10,644 nt of DNA from an uncultured Collinsella sp. (GTDB lineage: Bacteria > Actinomycetota > Coriobacteriia > Coriobacteriales > Coriobacteriaceae). Position 1 is the first letter of the stretch, and every line of letters begins with the position of its first letter. Positions 1 to 6,403 of the stretch are shown one piece after another. The notes under the pieces are model-generated. The model was given only the letters and a program-made list of their open reading frames with translations. It was not told the DNA's origin and made no database searches. Position numbers and translations under genes: made by a program. Where the stretch lies: the NCBI GenBank assembly GCA_900554465.1, contig USHF01000039.1, positions 1-10,644 of the forward strand, in the 5' to 3' direction.

Positions 1-48
1 TCTACACGTAAGGAGTCGTCGGCAGCGTCAGATGTGTATAAGAGACAG
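1..48 (+). other. Illumina Nextera adapter (non-biological)
   Basis: Positions 1-7 are the last bases of the P5 primer. Positions 8-15 (GTAAGGAG) match the Nextera i5 index of the S505/N505 type. Positions 16-48 are the Nextera read-1 transposase adapter, and its last 19 bases (30-48) are the Tn5 mosaic end. Genomic sequence begins at 49. This is library sequence left untrimmed and must not be annotated as part of the genome. Confidence 0.98.
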
Positions 49-67
49 CTCCAGTGGTTTCGGCAGC

Positions 68-104
68 AAAAAGCCCGCTAGAACGTTGTCCGTTCTAGCG
101 GGCT
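68..104 (-). terminator. Intrinsic terminator after the SurA-like gene
   Basis: A perfect 14-bp stem (72-85 with 91-104) has a 5-nt loop. On the minus strand it is followed by a run of five T (68-72, partly inside the stem). It lies 42 nt past the stop codon at 147 and probably ends transcription of the whole leftmost minus-strand group. No comparable T-run follows it on the plus strand, so it acts mainly in the minus direction. Confidence 0.9.
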
Positions 105-146
105 AAATCAGGCAGATCGGCTAGCGCACAGTAGTGCAGGCAAACC

Positions 147-1241
147 TTACGCAAACAGGCCGTAGATGCTGATGTTGGCCTTGGCATACAGGCCGTTAGC
201 ATACTCGGTCCACTTGGAGCTGGCGCTCGAAGCCTGCGAAGAGTACTGCTGGTAGGCGGTGTAATAGGCGGTCATGGCCTGCTTGTAGGTAGCGCTATCA
301 GCCGTAAAGGCATCGTCAGCGAAGGCCTTAACGTAGGTGCTATCGGCGTCCTTCCAGGTGCCCTTTTCGCTATCCCACTCGTCGCCGGCAAGTTTGATGA
401 TGTAATCGGCGTAGTCCTTGCTCGCGGTCTCCTCGTTGCCGTCAGCAGGCTCGGTCGGGGCGGTCGGCATGCTTGCGGAGCTATCGCCCACCTTCTTCTT
501 GTAGAGCTTCTGCAGCGTCGCGGACTGACGGACGATCTGCTTGGCCTGGTCCTTGGACACGCCATACTGCGTGGCCATGGTCTTGTAGTCCGAAGTGCCG
601 ATGGAATCCTCGGCGTACTTCTTCATCTCCTTAGAAGAGACGGTGATGCCCTCGTCCTCGGCAGCGTCGAGCAGGATCTTGTTGCGCACGTAGGACAGGA
701 TGACGTCGGCAGAGGGAGCGGTGTAGTTGCCATCGCCATCCTTGACGGTGTCGAGGCTGTACTGGCTCTCAATGGCCTCGCGCGCGGTGATGTCGCTCTT
801 CTTGCCGTTGTAGCTGTAGCTTGCCACGGTCGAATCGAGCTGGTCCTCGGTGAGGGTCGCCGAGCCGACACCCTTGCCGCCAAAACCACCATTGCCAATA
901 AAGAAGCCAATCACGGCAGCAATCACGACTGCAACCACAAAGGCGGCAATCATCGTCTTCTTGTGCTTGGATGCGCGGTCGTCTTCGTCGGAACCCAGGA
1001 TATCGTCGCCCTCGTCCTGCTCCTCGGGCATGAGGTTCTCGTCGGCGGCGTCCGCGGCGATCTTTGCCTCCAGGCGAGCGTCCTCCTCCTCGGCCGTCGT
1101 ACCGGCGGCAATATGTTCGGCAGACGTACCGGCGACCAGATCGATCTTCTCCTCCTCATCACCATCGGGGCCTTCGCCGCGCTCGATGATCTGGATGCCG
1201 TCGATCTCGTCCTTCTCGTCCTTCTTTTGAATCAGACCCAT
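147..1241 (-). CDS. Membrane-anchored SurA N-terminal-like protein
   Basis: This 364-residue protein has three parts. Residues 1-92 are a very acidic, low-complexity cytoplasmic region. A Lys-rich stop (SKHKK, 91-95) precedes one transmembrane helix at about 97-116, which predicts an N-in/C-out topology. Residues about 130-364 lie outside. Residues about 178-250 resemble the SurA/PrsA N-terminal chaperone helices: a stretch reading ILSYVRNKILLDAAEDEGI, then a helix running into SSKEMKKYAEDSIG, then a segment rich in Lys and Gln. No parvulin (rotamase) domain can be seen. It is therefore likely an extracytoplasmic holdase-type chaperone or a structural relative rather than a prolyl isomerase. 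The start is ATG with an AAGGAG site at 1250-1255, spaced 8 nt. It lies 126 nt downstream of icd with a hairpin between, and a terminator follows. The fold assignment is by pattern only, and the substrate is unknown. Confidence 0.8.
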   Translation of the reverse strand: MGLIQKKDEKDEIDGIQIIERGEGPDGDEEEKIDLVAGTSAEHIAAGTTAEEEDARLEAKIAADAADENLMPEEQDEGDDILGSDEDDRASKHKKTMIAAFVVAVVIAAVIGFFIGNGGFGGKGVGSATLTEDQLDSTVASYSYNGKKSDITAREAIESQYSLDTVKDGDGNYTAPSADVILSYVRNKILLDAAEDEGITVSSKEMKKYAEDSIGTSDYKTMATQYGVSKDQAKQIVRQSATLQKLYKKKVGDSSASMPTAPTEPADGNEETASKDYADYIIKLAGDEWDSEKGTWKDADSTYVKAFADDAFTADSATYKQAMTAYYTAYQQYSSQASSASSKWTEYANGLYAKANISIYGLFA

Positions 1242-1279
1242 ATCAGTTACTCCTTGTTAGGAAACATAGTCCGCAATAG

Positions 1280-1308
1280 AATACGCCCGACAAAGCGCCG
1301 GGCGTATT
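1280..1308 (-). repeat. Stem-loop between icd and the SurA-like gene
   Basis: A 10-bp perfect inverted repeat (AATACGCCCG at 1280-1289, complement at 1299-1308) has a 9-nt loop. On the minus strand it is followed by CTATTGCGG, so there is no real U-tract. It could be a weak or Rho-assisted terminator, an mRNA-stabilising 3' end for icd, or a leader structure for the next gene. I could not find a convincing promoter in 1309-1367, so the downstream gene may depend on read-through. Confidence 0.55.
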
Positions 1309-1367
1309 GATTCTCAGGTTATACGCAAACACTTAAGTACTATTTAGGCGTTTGCAGTCTGCATGCC

Positions 1368-2453
1368 TTAGGCCAGGTGCGCGATAACGGCATCGGCAAA
1401 GGCCTGCGTGCCCACAGCGCCCTCAACGGAGCCGGTCTGGGCACGACGAACGTCGCCGGTAACCTGCTCACCCTCGTCGAGCGTGGCAGAAACGGCGGCG
1501 CGAATGCGATTGGCCGCGTCGTTCTCGCCCAGGTGATCGAGCATCATAGCCGCGGACAGAATCTCGGCCGTGGGGTTAGCGATATCCTGGCCAGCGATAT
1601 CGGGCGCGGAGCCGTGCGTCGCCTCGAAGATGGCGCAGTCGGCACCGATGTTGGAACCCGGAGCCATACCCAGTCCACCTACCAGACCGGCGCACAGGTC
1701 GCTCACAATGTCACCGTACAGGTTGGGCAGCACCAGGACATCGAAGTCGTTGGGGTTCTGGACCAGGCCCATGCAGGTGGCGTCGACGATCTTGTCGTTG
1801 AACTCGATATCGGGATAGTTGGCGGCCACCTCGCGCGCAACGCGCAGGAACAGGCCATCGGTCGCCTTCATGATGTTGGCCTTATGCACGGCCGTCACCT
1901 TTTTGCGGCCGCAGCGGCGGGCGTACTCAAAGGCGTACTCCACAATGCGGCGGCTCTTGGCGATGGAGATGGGCTTGATCGAGATAGCGGAATCGGCGGC
2001 GAAGGCCTTCTGACCCGAGCGCTCGACAAGCTGCGAGAGCTCCTCGACCTCGGCAGCCCCCTCATCGAACTCGATGCCGGCATAGAGGTCCTCGGTGTTC
2101 TCGCGCACGATGACCAGGTCGACGTCGCGGAAGCGCGAGCCGTCGCCCGGCTGCGACAGGCAAGGGCGCACACAGGCGTACAGGTCAAAGTGCTTGCGCA
2201 GGGCGACGTTAACGCTGCGGAAACCCGTGCCAACCGGCGTAGTAATGGGACCCTTGATGGCAACCTTGGTCTCGGCGACCGCATCGAGCACGTGCTGGGG
2301 CAGCGGCGTGCCAAACTCGTCCATGACACCGGCACCGGCCTCCTGGACGTTCCAATTGATCTGGACACCGGCGGCCTCGACCACGCGGCGCATGGCCTGC
2401 GTAATCTCGGGACCGATACCGTCACCGGGAATCAGGACTACATCGTGCGCCAT
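1368..2453 (-). CDS. icd: NAD-dependent isocitrate dehydrogenase
   Basis: This protein of the isocitrate/isopropylmalate dehydrogenase family (361 aa, a usual length) oxidatively decarboxylates isocitrate to 2-oxoglutarate in the cytoplasm, and so feeds glutamate synthesis. The substrate loop is SVNVALR (80-86), giving Ser80, Asn82 and Arg86, with Arg96 and Arg117 completing the isocitrate site. Isopropylmalate dehydrogenases lack this Ser-x-Asn pattern. Tyr124 lies in the RENTEDLYAG segment, the catalytic Lys is Lys191 (VHKANIMK), and the metal aspartates are Asp224, Asp248 and Asp252. The cofactor loop HGSAPDIAG (280-288) carries Asp285 where NADP enzymes have Lys-Tyr, which predicts NAD specificity. 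The start is ATG, and its GAGGAG site (2463-2468) lies inside the last codons of the upstream gene, with only 6 nt between the genes. It is the last gene of a four-gene operon. Tartrate- or homoisocitrate-type activity is possible but less likely. Confidence 0.9.
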   Translation of the reverse strand: MAHDVVLIPGDGIGPEITQAMRRVVEAAGVQINWNVQEAGAGVMDEFGTPLPQHVLDAVAETKVAIKGPITTPVGTGFRSVNVALRKHFDLYACVRPCLSQPGDGSRFRDVDLVIVRENTEDLYAGIEFDEGAAEVEELSQLVERSGQKAFAADSAISIKPISIAKSRRIVEYAFEYARRCGRKKVTAVHKANIMKATDGLFLRVAREVAANYPDIEFNDKIVDATCMGLVQNPNDFDVLVLPNLYGDIVSDLCAGLVGGLGMAPGSNIGADCAIFEATHGSAPDIAGQDIANPTAEILSAAMMLDHLGENDAANRIRAAVSATLDEGEQVTGDVRRAQTGSVEGAVGTQAFADAVIAHLA

Positions 2454-2459
2454 AATCTG

Positions 2460-3158
2460 TTACTCCTCGTCTTCGGCGTCGTCAGATTTTTTAACGCTAG
2501 CACGCTTCTTCTTTTTGGAGAGATCCAGGCCAAAACGTTTAACAAGCATTTCGCAAATCTCGCTCGAACGGGCCTTGAGATAGCTGCCTTTGCCGTTCTC
2601 GGCGTCGAACTTAAGGCGCAGCGCGAGCTTCTCGGCAACCTCGGCGTCAATCTCGCCCTGACCAAACTCGTACAGGCAACCGAGCATGTCGCGATACTCG
2701 AGATCACCGTGGTAGCACTGGATGGCCTCGCCCAGGATGGGCCAAGCCTCGCGCGAACGCTCGACACTCGTGGCGCCCCACACGCACAGCAGGCGGAAGG
2801 CGGCATAGCGCAGCGTGGAGGAAATCTCGTCGAACAGTGCGGTCTCGGCGCCCTCAAAGGCATCGCCCAGCTGCTCGGGGCAGGTGGTGGCGAGCGCCGT
2901 CAGGGCATCGAGAGCCTCCCAGCGGGTCTGCGCCTCGGGGCGGTCGAGCGCCTCGATCAGCGCGGGCACGCAGGGCACGACGCGCTGGGGATCGCGCTCG
3001 GCAAGCAGATGCAGCACGCGGGCGGCAAACTGGCGGATGCGGCGCGTGGGGCAGCCGAGCTCCTGAACCAGGCGGTCGACGGCGTTCTCGTTCTCCTCTG
3101 CCAGCTGAAGCTGTGCCAGCTCCTCGTCGGTGAGCTGTTCGTCTTTGTTTTCTGCCAT
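2460..3158 (-). CDS. HEAT/armadillo-like repeat protein
   Basis: This is a 232-residue, all-helical cytoplasmic protein with no signal peptide. Residues 1-28 are acidic. Residues about 25-165 form successive paired helices of HEAT character. Examples are RRIRQFAARVLHLLAERD followed by VVPCVPALIEALDRPEAQTR, then WEALDALTALATTCPEQ, then a further pair with SSTLRYAAFRLLCVWGA. Such repeats usually make protein-binding solenoids, and no catalytic motif is visible. The C-terminus is a Lys-rich patch (SKKKKRASVKK, 214-224) followed by an acidic end, which suggests a nucleic-acid or ribosome contact; that is only an inference. The ATG is preceded by an AGAGG site at about 3164-3169. It sits 18 nt after the small membrane protein gene and 6 nt before icd, so it is cotranscribed with both. 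Its specific function is unknown. Confidence 0.8.
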   Translation of the reverse strand: MAENKDEQLTDEELAQLQLAEENENAVDRLVQELGCPTRRIRQFAARVLHLLAERDPQRVVPCVPALIEALDRPEAQTRWEALDALTALATTCPEQLGDAFEGAETALFDEISSTLRYAAFRLLCVWGATSVERSREAWPILGEAIQCYHGDLEYRDMLGCLYEFGQGEIDAEVAEKLALRLKFDAENGKGSYLKARSSEICEMLVKRFGLDLSKKKKRASVKKSDDAEDEE

Positions 3159-3176
3159 AGTTACCTCTTCTTACTA

Positions 3177-3602
3177 TTACTTAGCGTGCTTGCCAGCACC
3201 CTTGCTGTCATCGGTGACCGAGATGAGCTGTCGGTCGGCCGCGCCATTGCGACGCGCACGGCGGCGTTCCTCAGCGTCGCCCGCGTCGGCGGCGGCGCGA
3301 TGAGCCTTGTTGACGTTAAAGACCTCGTCGTGTTTGCGCCACGGACCGACGGACTCGCCAAAGCTCATCTTAAGACCGGCGATAAAGCCGCCGAGCCAGC
3401 CGATCGGCGCAAACTGCACCAGCGGGAACAGTGAGAACACCCAGGTCAGCAGGACGACTGCCGCCGCGCCTGCAAAGTTGGCAATCCAGTAGTCGCGCTT
3501 GGTGATGACGCGCTTTTCGCACGCCCACTGGCCGCACAAAAAGCCAATGTAGATCGCGAAGAGAAAGAGCACCAGCGCAAGCACCACGAACGTCCAGCTC
3601 AT
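3177..3602 (-). CDS. Small membrane protein of unknown function
   Basis: This is a 141-residue protein when started at the ATG at 3602. That start has a GGGGAG site at 3611-3616 with 8-nt spacing, and it follows the upstream stop by 5 nt. A longer GTG start at 3638 would lie inside the upstream gene's His/Cys-repeat region and has no ribosome site. There is a first hydrophobic helix at about 4-24, a basic loop (CEKRVITKRD, 28-37), and a second helix at about 38-60. A shorter hydrophobic segment at about 62-77 (VQFAPIGWLGGFIAGL) may be a third helix or re-entrant. Residues 85-141 are a charged cytoplasmic tail rich in Arg, Asp and Ala. I recognise no family or enzymatic motif. It is an operon partner of the dehydrogenase, the HEAT-like protein and icd. 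Confidence 0.75.
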   Translation of the reverse strand: MSWTFVVLALVLFLFAIYIGFLCGQWACEKRVITKRDYWIANFAGAAAVVLLTWVFSLFPLVQFAPIGWLGGFIAGLKMSFGESVGPWRKHDEVFNVNKAHRAAADAGDAEERRRARRNGAADRQLISVTDDSKGAGKHAK

Positions 3603-3607
3603 GGGCG

Positions 3608-4687
3608 CTACTCCCCGTGATGGTGGCCGCAGCAGCACTCGTGGCCATCATCATGGCCGTGGCCGCCGCAGCACTCGTGGTCCTCGCCATGGTGGTGGCC
3701 GCAACCGCACTCATGGTCGTCGCCGTGCTCGCCGCAACCGCAGCCGTCCTCGTGAGCACCGTGCTCTTCGGGACGATACTGCGACCAGTCCAGACCGGCG
3801 GCGATGGCGTCGGCCTCCTCCTTATAGAGGACCGTGATGGCCTGGGTGCCCAGCTTGGCACCACCGATGGCATCGAGCATGTCGTAGAGCGTAAAGGCCA
3901 CGTCGGCGCCGGGCAGCGCAAGCTCGCGATCGTCGGCATAGGCGAGCGCCAAGCGCAGGTCCTTGATGAAGTGCTCGACCATAAAGCCGGGCTTGTAGTC
4001 GCCGTCGAGCGCCTTGGTAGCCAGGCTCTCCATGGCGCCGGACTTGCCGGTACCGCCCAGGATCATCTGGCGGGTCTTCTCCAGATCAAGGCCGCTCAGC
4101 TCGGCAAATGCCATGGCGTCTGCCATGCCGACCATGCAGGCGCCCAGCGACACCTGGTTGGCGAGCTTGGCAGCCTGGCCCTTGCCGGCGCCGTCGAAGC
4201 AGCAGATGTTGGCCGCAAAGGTGGCAAGGATGTCGCGGACCGGCGCGATGTCGTTCTCGGTAGCGCCCACGATAGCCGTGAGCGTACCGGCGATAGCGCC
4301 CGACTCGCCGCCGGTGACGGGGCAGTCAAACGCCATGCGACCAGAAACCTGGGCGGCCTCGGCAATGTCACGGGCAAGCTCGGGCGAGCTCGTGGTGAGG
4401 TCGATCAAGACCGCGCCGGGCTTAGTGCACGCGAGCAGGCCGTCGCCCGCCAGGTAGAGTTCCTCGACCTCGGAGGGATAGCCCACCATGGTAAAGACGA
4501 CATCGGCGTTCGCCGCGGCATCGGCCGGCGTATCTGCCCAGACGGCGCCGCGCTGGATAAGCGCCGCCGCCTTGGACTTGGTGCGGTTGTTGACCGTGAC
4601 GGGATAGCCGGCGTCCAGAATGTGGCCGGCGATGGGGGCACCCATGATTCCGGTGCCGATGAATGCGACGGAGAGCTTGTTTGCCAT
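3608..4687 (-). CDS. Beta-hydroxyacid dehydrogenase with His/Cys-rich tail
   Basis: This 359-residue protein belongs to the 3-hydroxyisobutyrate/tartronate-semialdehyde reductase family, which reversibly oxidises beta-hydroxyacids with NAD(P). The Rossmann motif GTGIMG is at 11-16. The substrate motif DCPVTGGESG is at 121-130, where relatives often have DAPVSGG. The catalytic Lys is Lys174, with Asn177 in the G-x-G-x3-K-x2-N pattern at 168-177. The family core of about 295 residues ends near 300. Residues 309-359 are an added tail with 14 His and 9 Cys, most of it in three consecutive 12-residue repeats (324-359). Tails of this kind bind Ni, Zn, Co or Cu in other proteins such as SlyD and HypB, so metal storage or buffering is inferred. 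The ATG at 4687 has an AAGGAAAGG site at 4692-4700. It is the first gene of the four-gene operon. The exact substrate cannot be told from sequence. Confidence 0.9.
   Translation of the reverse strand: MANKLSVAFIGTGIMGAPIAGHILDAGYPVTVNNRTKSKAAALIQRGAVWADTPADAAANADVVFTMVGYPSEVEELYLAGDGLLACTKPGAVLIDLTTSSPELARDIAEAAQVSGRMAFDCPVTGGESGAIAGTLTAIVGATENDIAPVRDILATFAANICCFDGAGKGQAAKLANQVSLGACMVGMADAMAFAELSGLDLEKTRQMILGGTGKSGAMESLATKALDGDYKPGFMVEHFIKDLRLALAYADDRELALPGADVAFTLYDMLDAIGGAKLGTQAITVLYKEEADAIAAGLDWSQYRPEEHGAHEDGCGCGEHGDDHECGCGHHHGEDHECCGGHGHDDGHECCCGHHHGE
3611..3718 (-). repeat. Three 36-bp in-frame repeats coding a His/Cys tail
   Basis: This region encodes residues 324-359 of the hydroxyacid dehydrogenase as three 12-residue units: DHECGCGHHHGE, DHECCGGHGHDD and GHECCCGHHHGE. 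The DNA units are 3683-3718, 3647-3682 and 3611-3646. The period is exact, and the array ends directly at the stop codon (3608-3610). A less regular His/Cys/Gly segment (residues 309-323) precedes it. The array also carries the ribosome site of the next gene near its end (3611-3616). Confidence 0.9.
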
Positions 4688-4712
4688 GAAACCTTTCCTT
4701 TTGGGTTGGGTG

Positions 4713-4741
4713 TTGTTACCAGGTTGAATACTCGGTGCCAG
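4713..4741 (-). promoter_or_regulatory. Candidate promoter of the dehydrogenase-icd operon
   Basis: In the 98-nt gap before the operon, the minus strand has a -35-like CTGGCA (4736-4741). A 17-nt spacer leads to a -10-like TAACAA (4713-4718), preceded by TGG, which fits an extended -10. The match to consensus is only moderate. No terminator is visible between the DegV-family gene and this operon, so read-through is also possible. Confidence 0.3.
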
Positions 4742-4785
4742 CGTTTGGGCTGGGAGTCGAGGGCGATTACGGACGCAGCGCTTGC

Positions 4786-5739
4786 CTACTGACCGCGCAC
4801 GCGGCGGGCGATACGGTCGGAAAGCGAGGCTTTCTCGGCGCGGTTCTTACCCCAAAACGCAAGTGCCACCATGCCGGGCCCCACGTGCGAGCCGATGGTA
4901 GGACCGACGGAACTACGGATAATCGTGACATCGGCGCAGCCCTCCTCCTTGCGAACGGCGGCCTCGAGCCAGTCGCCGTCCTTCTCGGCATCGGCAGTCA
5001 TAATGGCGATGGGCATGGTGCGATCGGGCACGTAGTTCTCGCGGAACGACTTGAGGATGGACTTGAGCGCCTTCTTGCGGCCGCGGTTGACGCCGATCAG
5101 CGACAGCGAGCCGGCCAGGTCGTAGGAGAGCTCGGGCTTGACATCGAGCTTTGCCGTGAGCTGTGCCGCCGCGGGCGGAATGCGGCCGCCGGCAGCCAGT
5201 GCGTCGAAGCTCTCGAGCGTAAAGTAGCCGTGCACGTAGGTCTTTGCCTCGTTTGCCCAATCGACCAGCTGCTTGGCGGTCAGTCCCGCCGAACGCTGGC
5301 GCACGGCCTCGAGCGCCAAGAGCGCACCGGTCGCGCAGGGCAGAGCGTTGTCGACCACGTAGAGCTCAAAGTTGGGATACTCGGCGCGCACGACATCTGC
5401 CGCCTGGCACGCGGAGTTGTAGCTCGACGACAGCGCCGAGGTAAAGCACAGGTAGACCGTGGGCGTGCCCTCTTTGGCGCACTCGGTAAAAAACTCGATA
5501 TAGCGACCGAGCGACACAGCCGAGGTGGACACGCGGGCACCGGCGCGCATGCGGTCGTAGAACTCCTTAGGGCTCATGCTCGACCAGATGTCGTCTGTGC
5601 GCTCCTCGCCATCGATAATGAAAGGGAAACCCAGGATATCGACATCGAGGTTCGCGGCGACCTCGGGGCTAAAGTCGCAGCAGGTATCGACGACGATGCG
5701 GCAACGGTTCGAATGACCGGCGGATGCGGCCTTGTCCAT
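4786..5739 (-). CDS. DegV family fatty-acid-binding protein
   Basis: This 317-residue cytoplasmic protein belongs to the DegV family. Family members bind a fatty acid between two domains, and several act with the fatty acid kinase FakA to make acyl-phosphate. Recognisable blocks are RIVVDTCCDFSPE (14-26), the Thr-Ser block STSAVSLGRY (71-80), the Ser-rich lipid-binding block FTSALSSSYNSA (99-110), AAGGRIPP (182-189) and the C-terminal IGSHVGPGMVALAFWG (282-297). The length is normal for the family, although the DegV motifs are somewhat divergent. The chosen start is ATG at 5739, 8 nt from an AAGGAG site (5748-5753). A TTG one codon upstream would leave only 5 nt and is less likely. A terminator ends 5 nt upstream of this ribosome site, so its transcription is unclear. 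The lipid ligand cannot be predicted. Confidence 0.9.
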   Translation of the reverse strand: MDKAASAGHSNRCRIVVDTCCDFSPEVAANLDVDILGFPFIIDGEERTDDIWSSMSPKEFYDRMRAGARVSTSAVSLGRYIEFFTECAKEGTPTVYLCFTSALSSSYNSACQAADVVRAEYPNFELYVVDNALPCATGALLALEAVRQRSAGLTAKQLVDWANEAKTYVHGYFTLESFDALAAGGRIPPAAAQLTAKLDVKPELSYDLAGSLSLIGVNRGRKKALKSILKSFRENYVPDRTMPIAIMTADAEKDGDWLEAAVRKEEGCADVTIIRSSVGPTIGSHVGPGMVALAFWGKNRAEKASLSDRIARRVRGQ

Positions 5740-5757
5740 CAAAGCGACTCCTTACGT

Positions 5758-5789
5758 AAAAAGGCGGCCACCCGCATGGGATGGCCGCC
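5758..5789 (-). terminator. Intrinsic terminator after hpf
   Basis: The stem GGCGGCCA (5763-5770) pairs with 5782-5789. It extends inward, past a bulged base, through CCC/GGG (5771-5773 with 5778-5780) to a GCAT loop. Five T follow on the minus strand (5758-5762). It ends 19 nt before the DegV-family start codon and 5 nt before its ribosome site. Confidence 0.85.
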
Positions 5790-5792
5790 AAC

Positions 5793-5814
5793 CGTTAACT
5801 CATGCAAGTTAACG
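5793..5814. repeat. Perfect inverted repeat next to the hpf stop
   Basis: CGTTAACT (5793-5800) and its complement AGTTAACG (5807-5814) flank CATGCA. The 22-nt site sits just past the hpf stop codon and immediately before the terminator. It has the form of a dimeric regulator operator, but it could also be a second small hairpin at the hpf 3' end. No regulator gene is adjacent. Confidence 0.55.
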
Positions 5815-5818
5815 TATT

Positions 5819-6403
5819 TTACTCGTCAAGTGTTTCGATGCGGGGCTTGATGATGCCATATCCACCATTCTTACGGTGATACACCACATTGATGAGACCG
5901 GTCGTCGCGTTCTCGAACACGTAGAAGTCGTGGCCCAGCAAATCGGTCTGCACCAGCGCCTGCTCCTCGGTCATCGGGGTGACATCGATGACCTTCTCGC
6001 GGACGAGCAGGTCGTCGTCCTCCTCGGGCAGCAGCAGGTCGGCCAGATCCTCAACGCGCTCGACCGGCGCGACATCCGCGGCACTGGCACCACCCTGGCG
6101 GTTGTCCACGACCTTGGTCTTGAACTTGCGCAGCTGGCGGGTGACCTTATCGGCGGAGAGGTCGATGGCAGCATACATATCTGCGCCGTGCTCGGCAACG
6201 CGAATCACCGAACCGCGGGCACGAGCCGTGACCTCGACGATTGCCGGGTTGGGGTTCGAGGGGTTCTTCTCATAACGAAGCACGACGTCGACTGTCATGG
6301 GCTCGATGTCGAAAACCTTGAGCGCCTCGCCGATTTTCTCATCCACATGCGCACGCAGAGCATCGGTTACCGTCGTCTTGCGTCCAGAAACCTTGATATC
6401 CAT
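5819..6403 (-). CDS. hpf: Ribosome hibernation-promoting factor, long form
   Basis: This 194-residue protein binds the small ribosomal subunit and pairs 70S ribosomes into inactive 100S dimers in slow growth. The N-terminal S30AE domain covers about 1-100. It starts MDIKVSGRKTTVTDALRAHV, includes RYEKNPSNPNPAIVEVTARA (43-62), and continues with DMYAAIDLSADKVTRQLRK. An acidic linker (101-133) follows. The C-terminal dimerisation domain spans about 134-188, with VREKVIDVTPMTEEQAL and GHDFYVFENATTGLINVVYH. Two domains and this length define the long HPF found in most non-proteobacteria. The start is taken at the ATG at 6403, which matches the conserved family N-terminus and has GGAG at 6410-6413. 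An in-frame ATG 60 nt upstream (6463) would add 20 unrelated residues. It has its own terminator and a long upstream gap, so it is probably a single-gene unit. Confidence 0.95.
   Translation of the reverse strand: MDIKVSGRKTTVTDALRAHVDEKIGEALKVFDIEPMTVDVVLRYEKNPSNPNPAIVEVTARARGSVIRVAEHGADMYAAIDLSADKVTRQLRKFKTKVVDNRQGGASAADVAPVERVEDLADLLLPEEDDDLLVREKVIDVTPMTEEQALVQTDLLGHDFYVFENATTGLINVVYHRKNGGYGIIKPRIETLDE

Noticed and set aside
1377..3434. 685-codon open frame on the plus strand antisense to icd, the HEAT-like gene and the membrane protein gene
   Set aside because: The frame is open because GC-rich codon use in the real minus-strand genes avoids antisense stops. It crosses three genes with clear family motifs and ribosome sites, and its product is low-complexity with no recognisable domain.
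3603..3638. GTG start giving a 12-residue longer membrane protein
   Set aside because: It overlaps the upstream gene's repeat region and has no ribosome site, while the ATG at 3602 has GGGGAG at ideal spacing.
4738..4753. CCAGC/GCTGG stem as a terminator after the DegV-family gene
   Set aside because: It has only 5 bp and no T-run on the minus strand, so it is too weak to call.
5706..5718. GGTTCGAATGACC resembling a tRNA T-loop
   Set aside because: It lies inside the DegV-family coding region, and no acceptor, D or anticodon arms can be built around it.
3617..5850. Long plus-strand frames of 391 and 371 codons antisense to the hydroxyacid dehydrogenase and DegV-family genes
   Set aside because: They are antisense shadows of well-supported genes, with no ribosome site and no protein-like composition. 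The Ala/Val-rich start is simply the complement of the His/Cys repeats.
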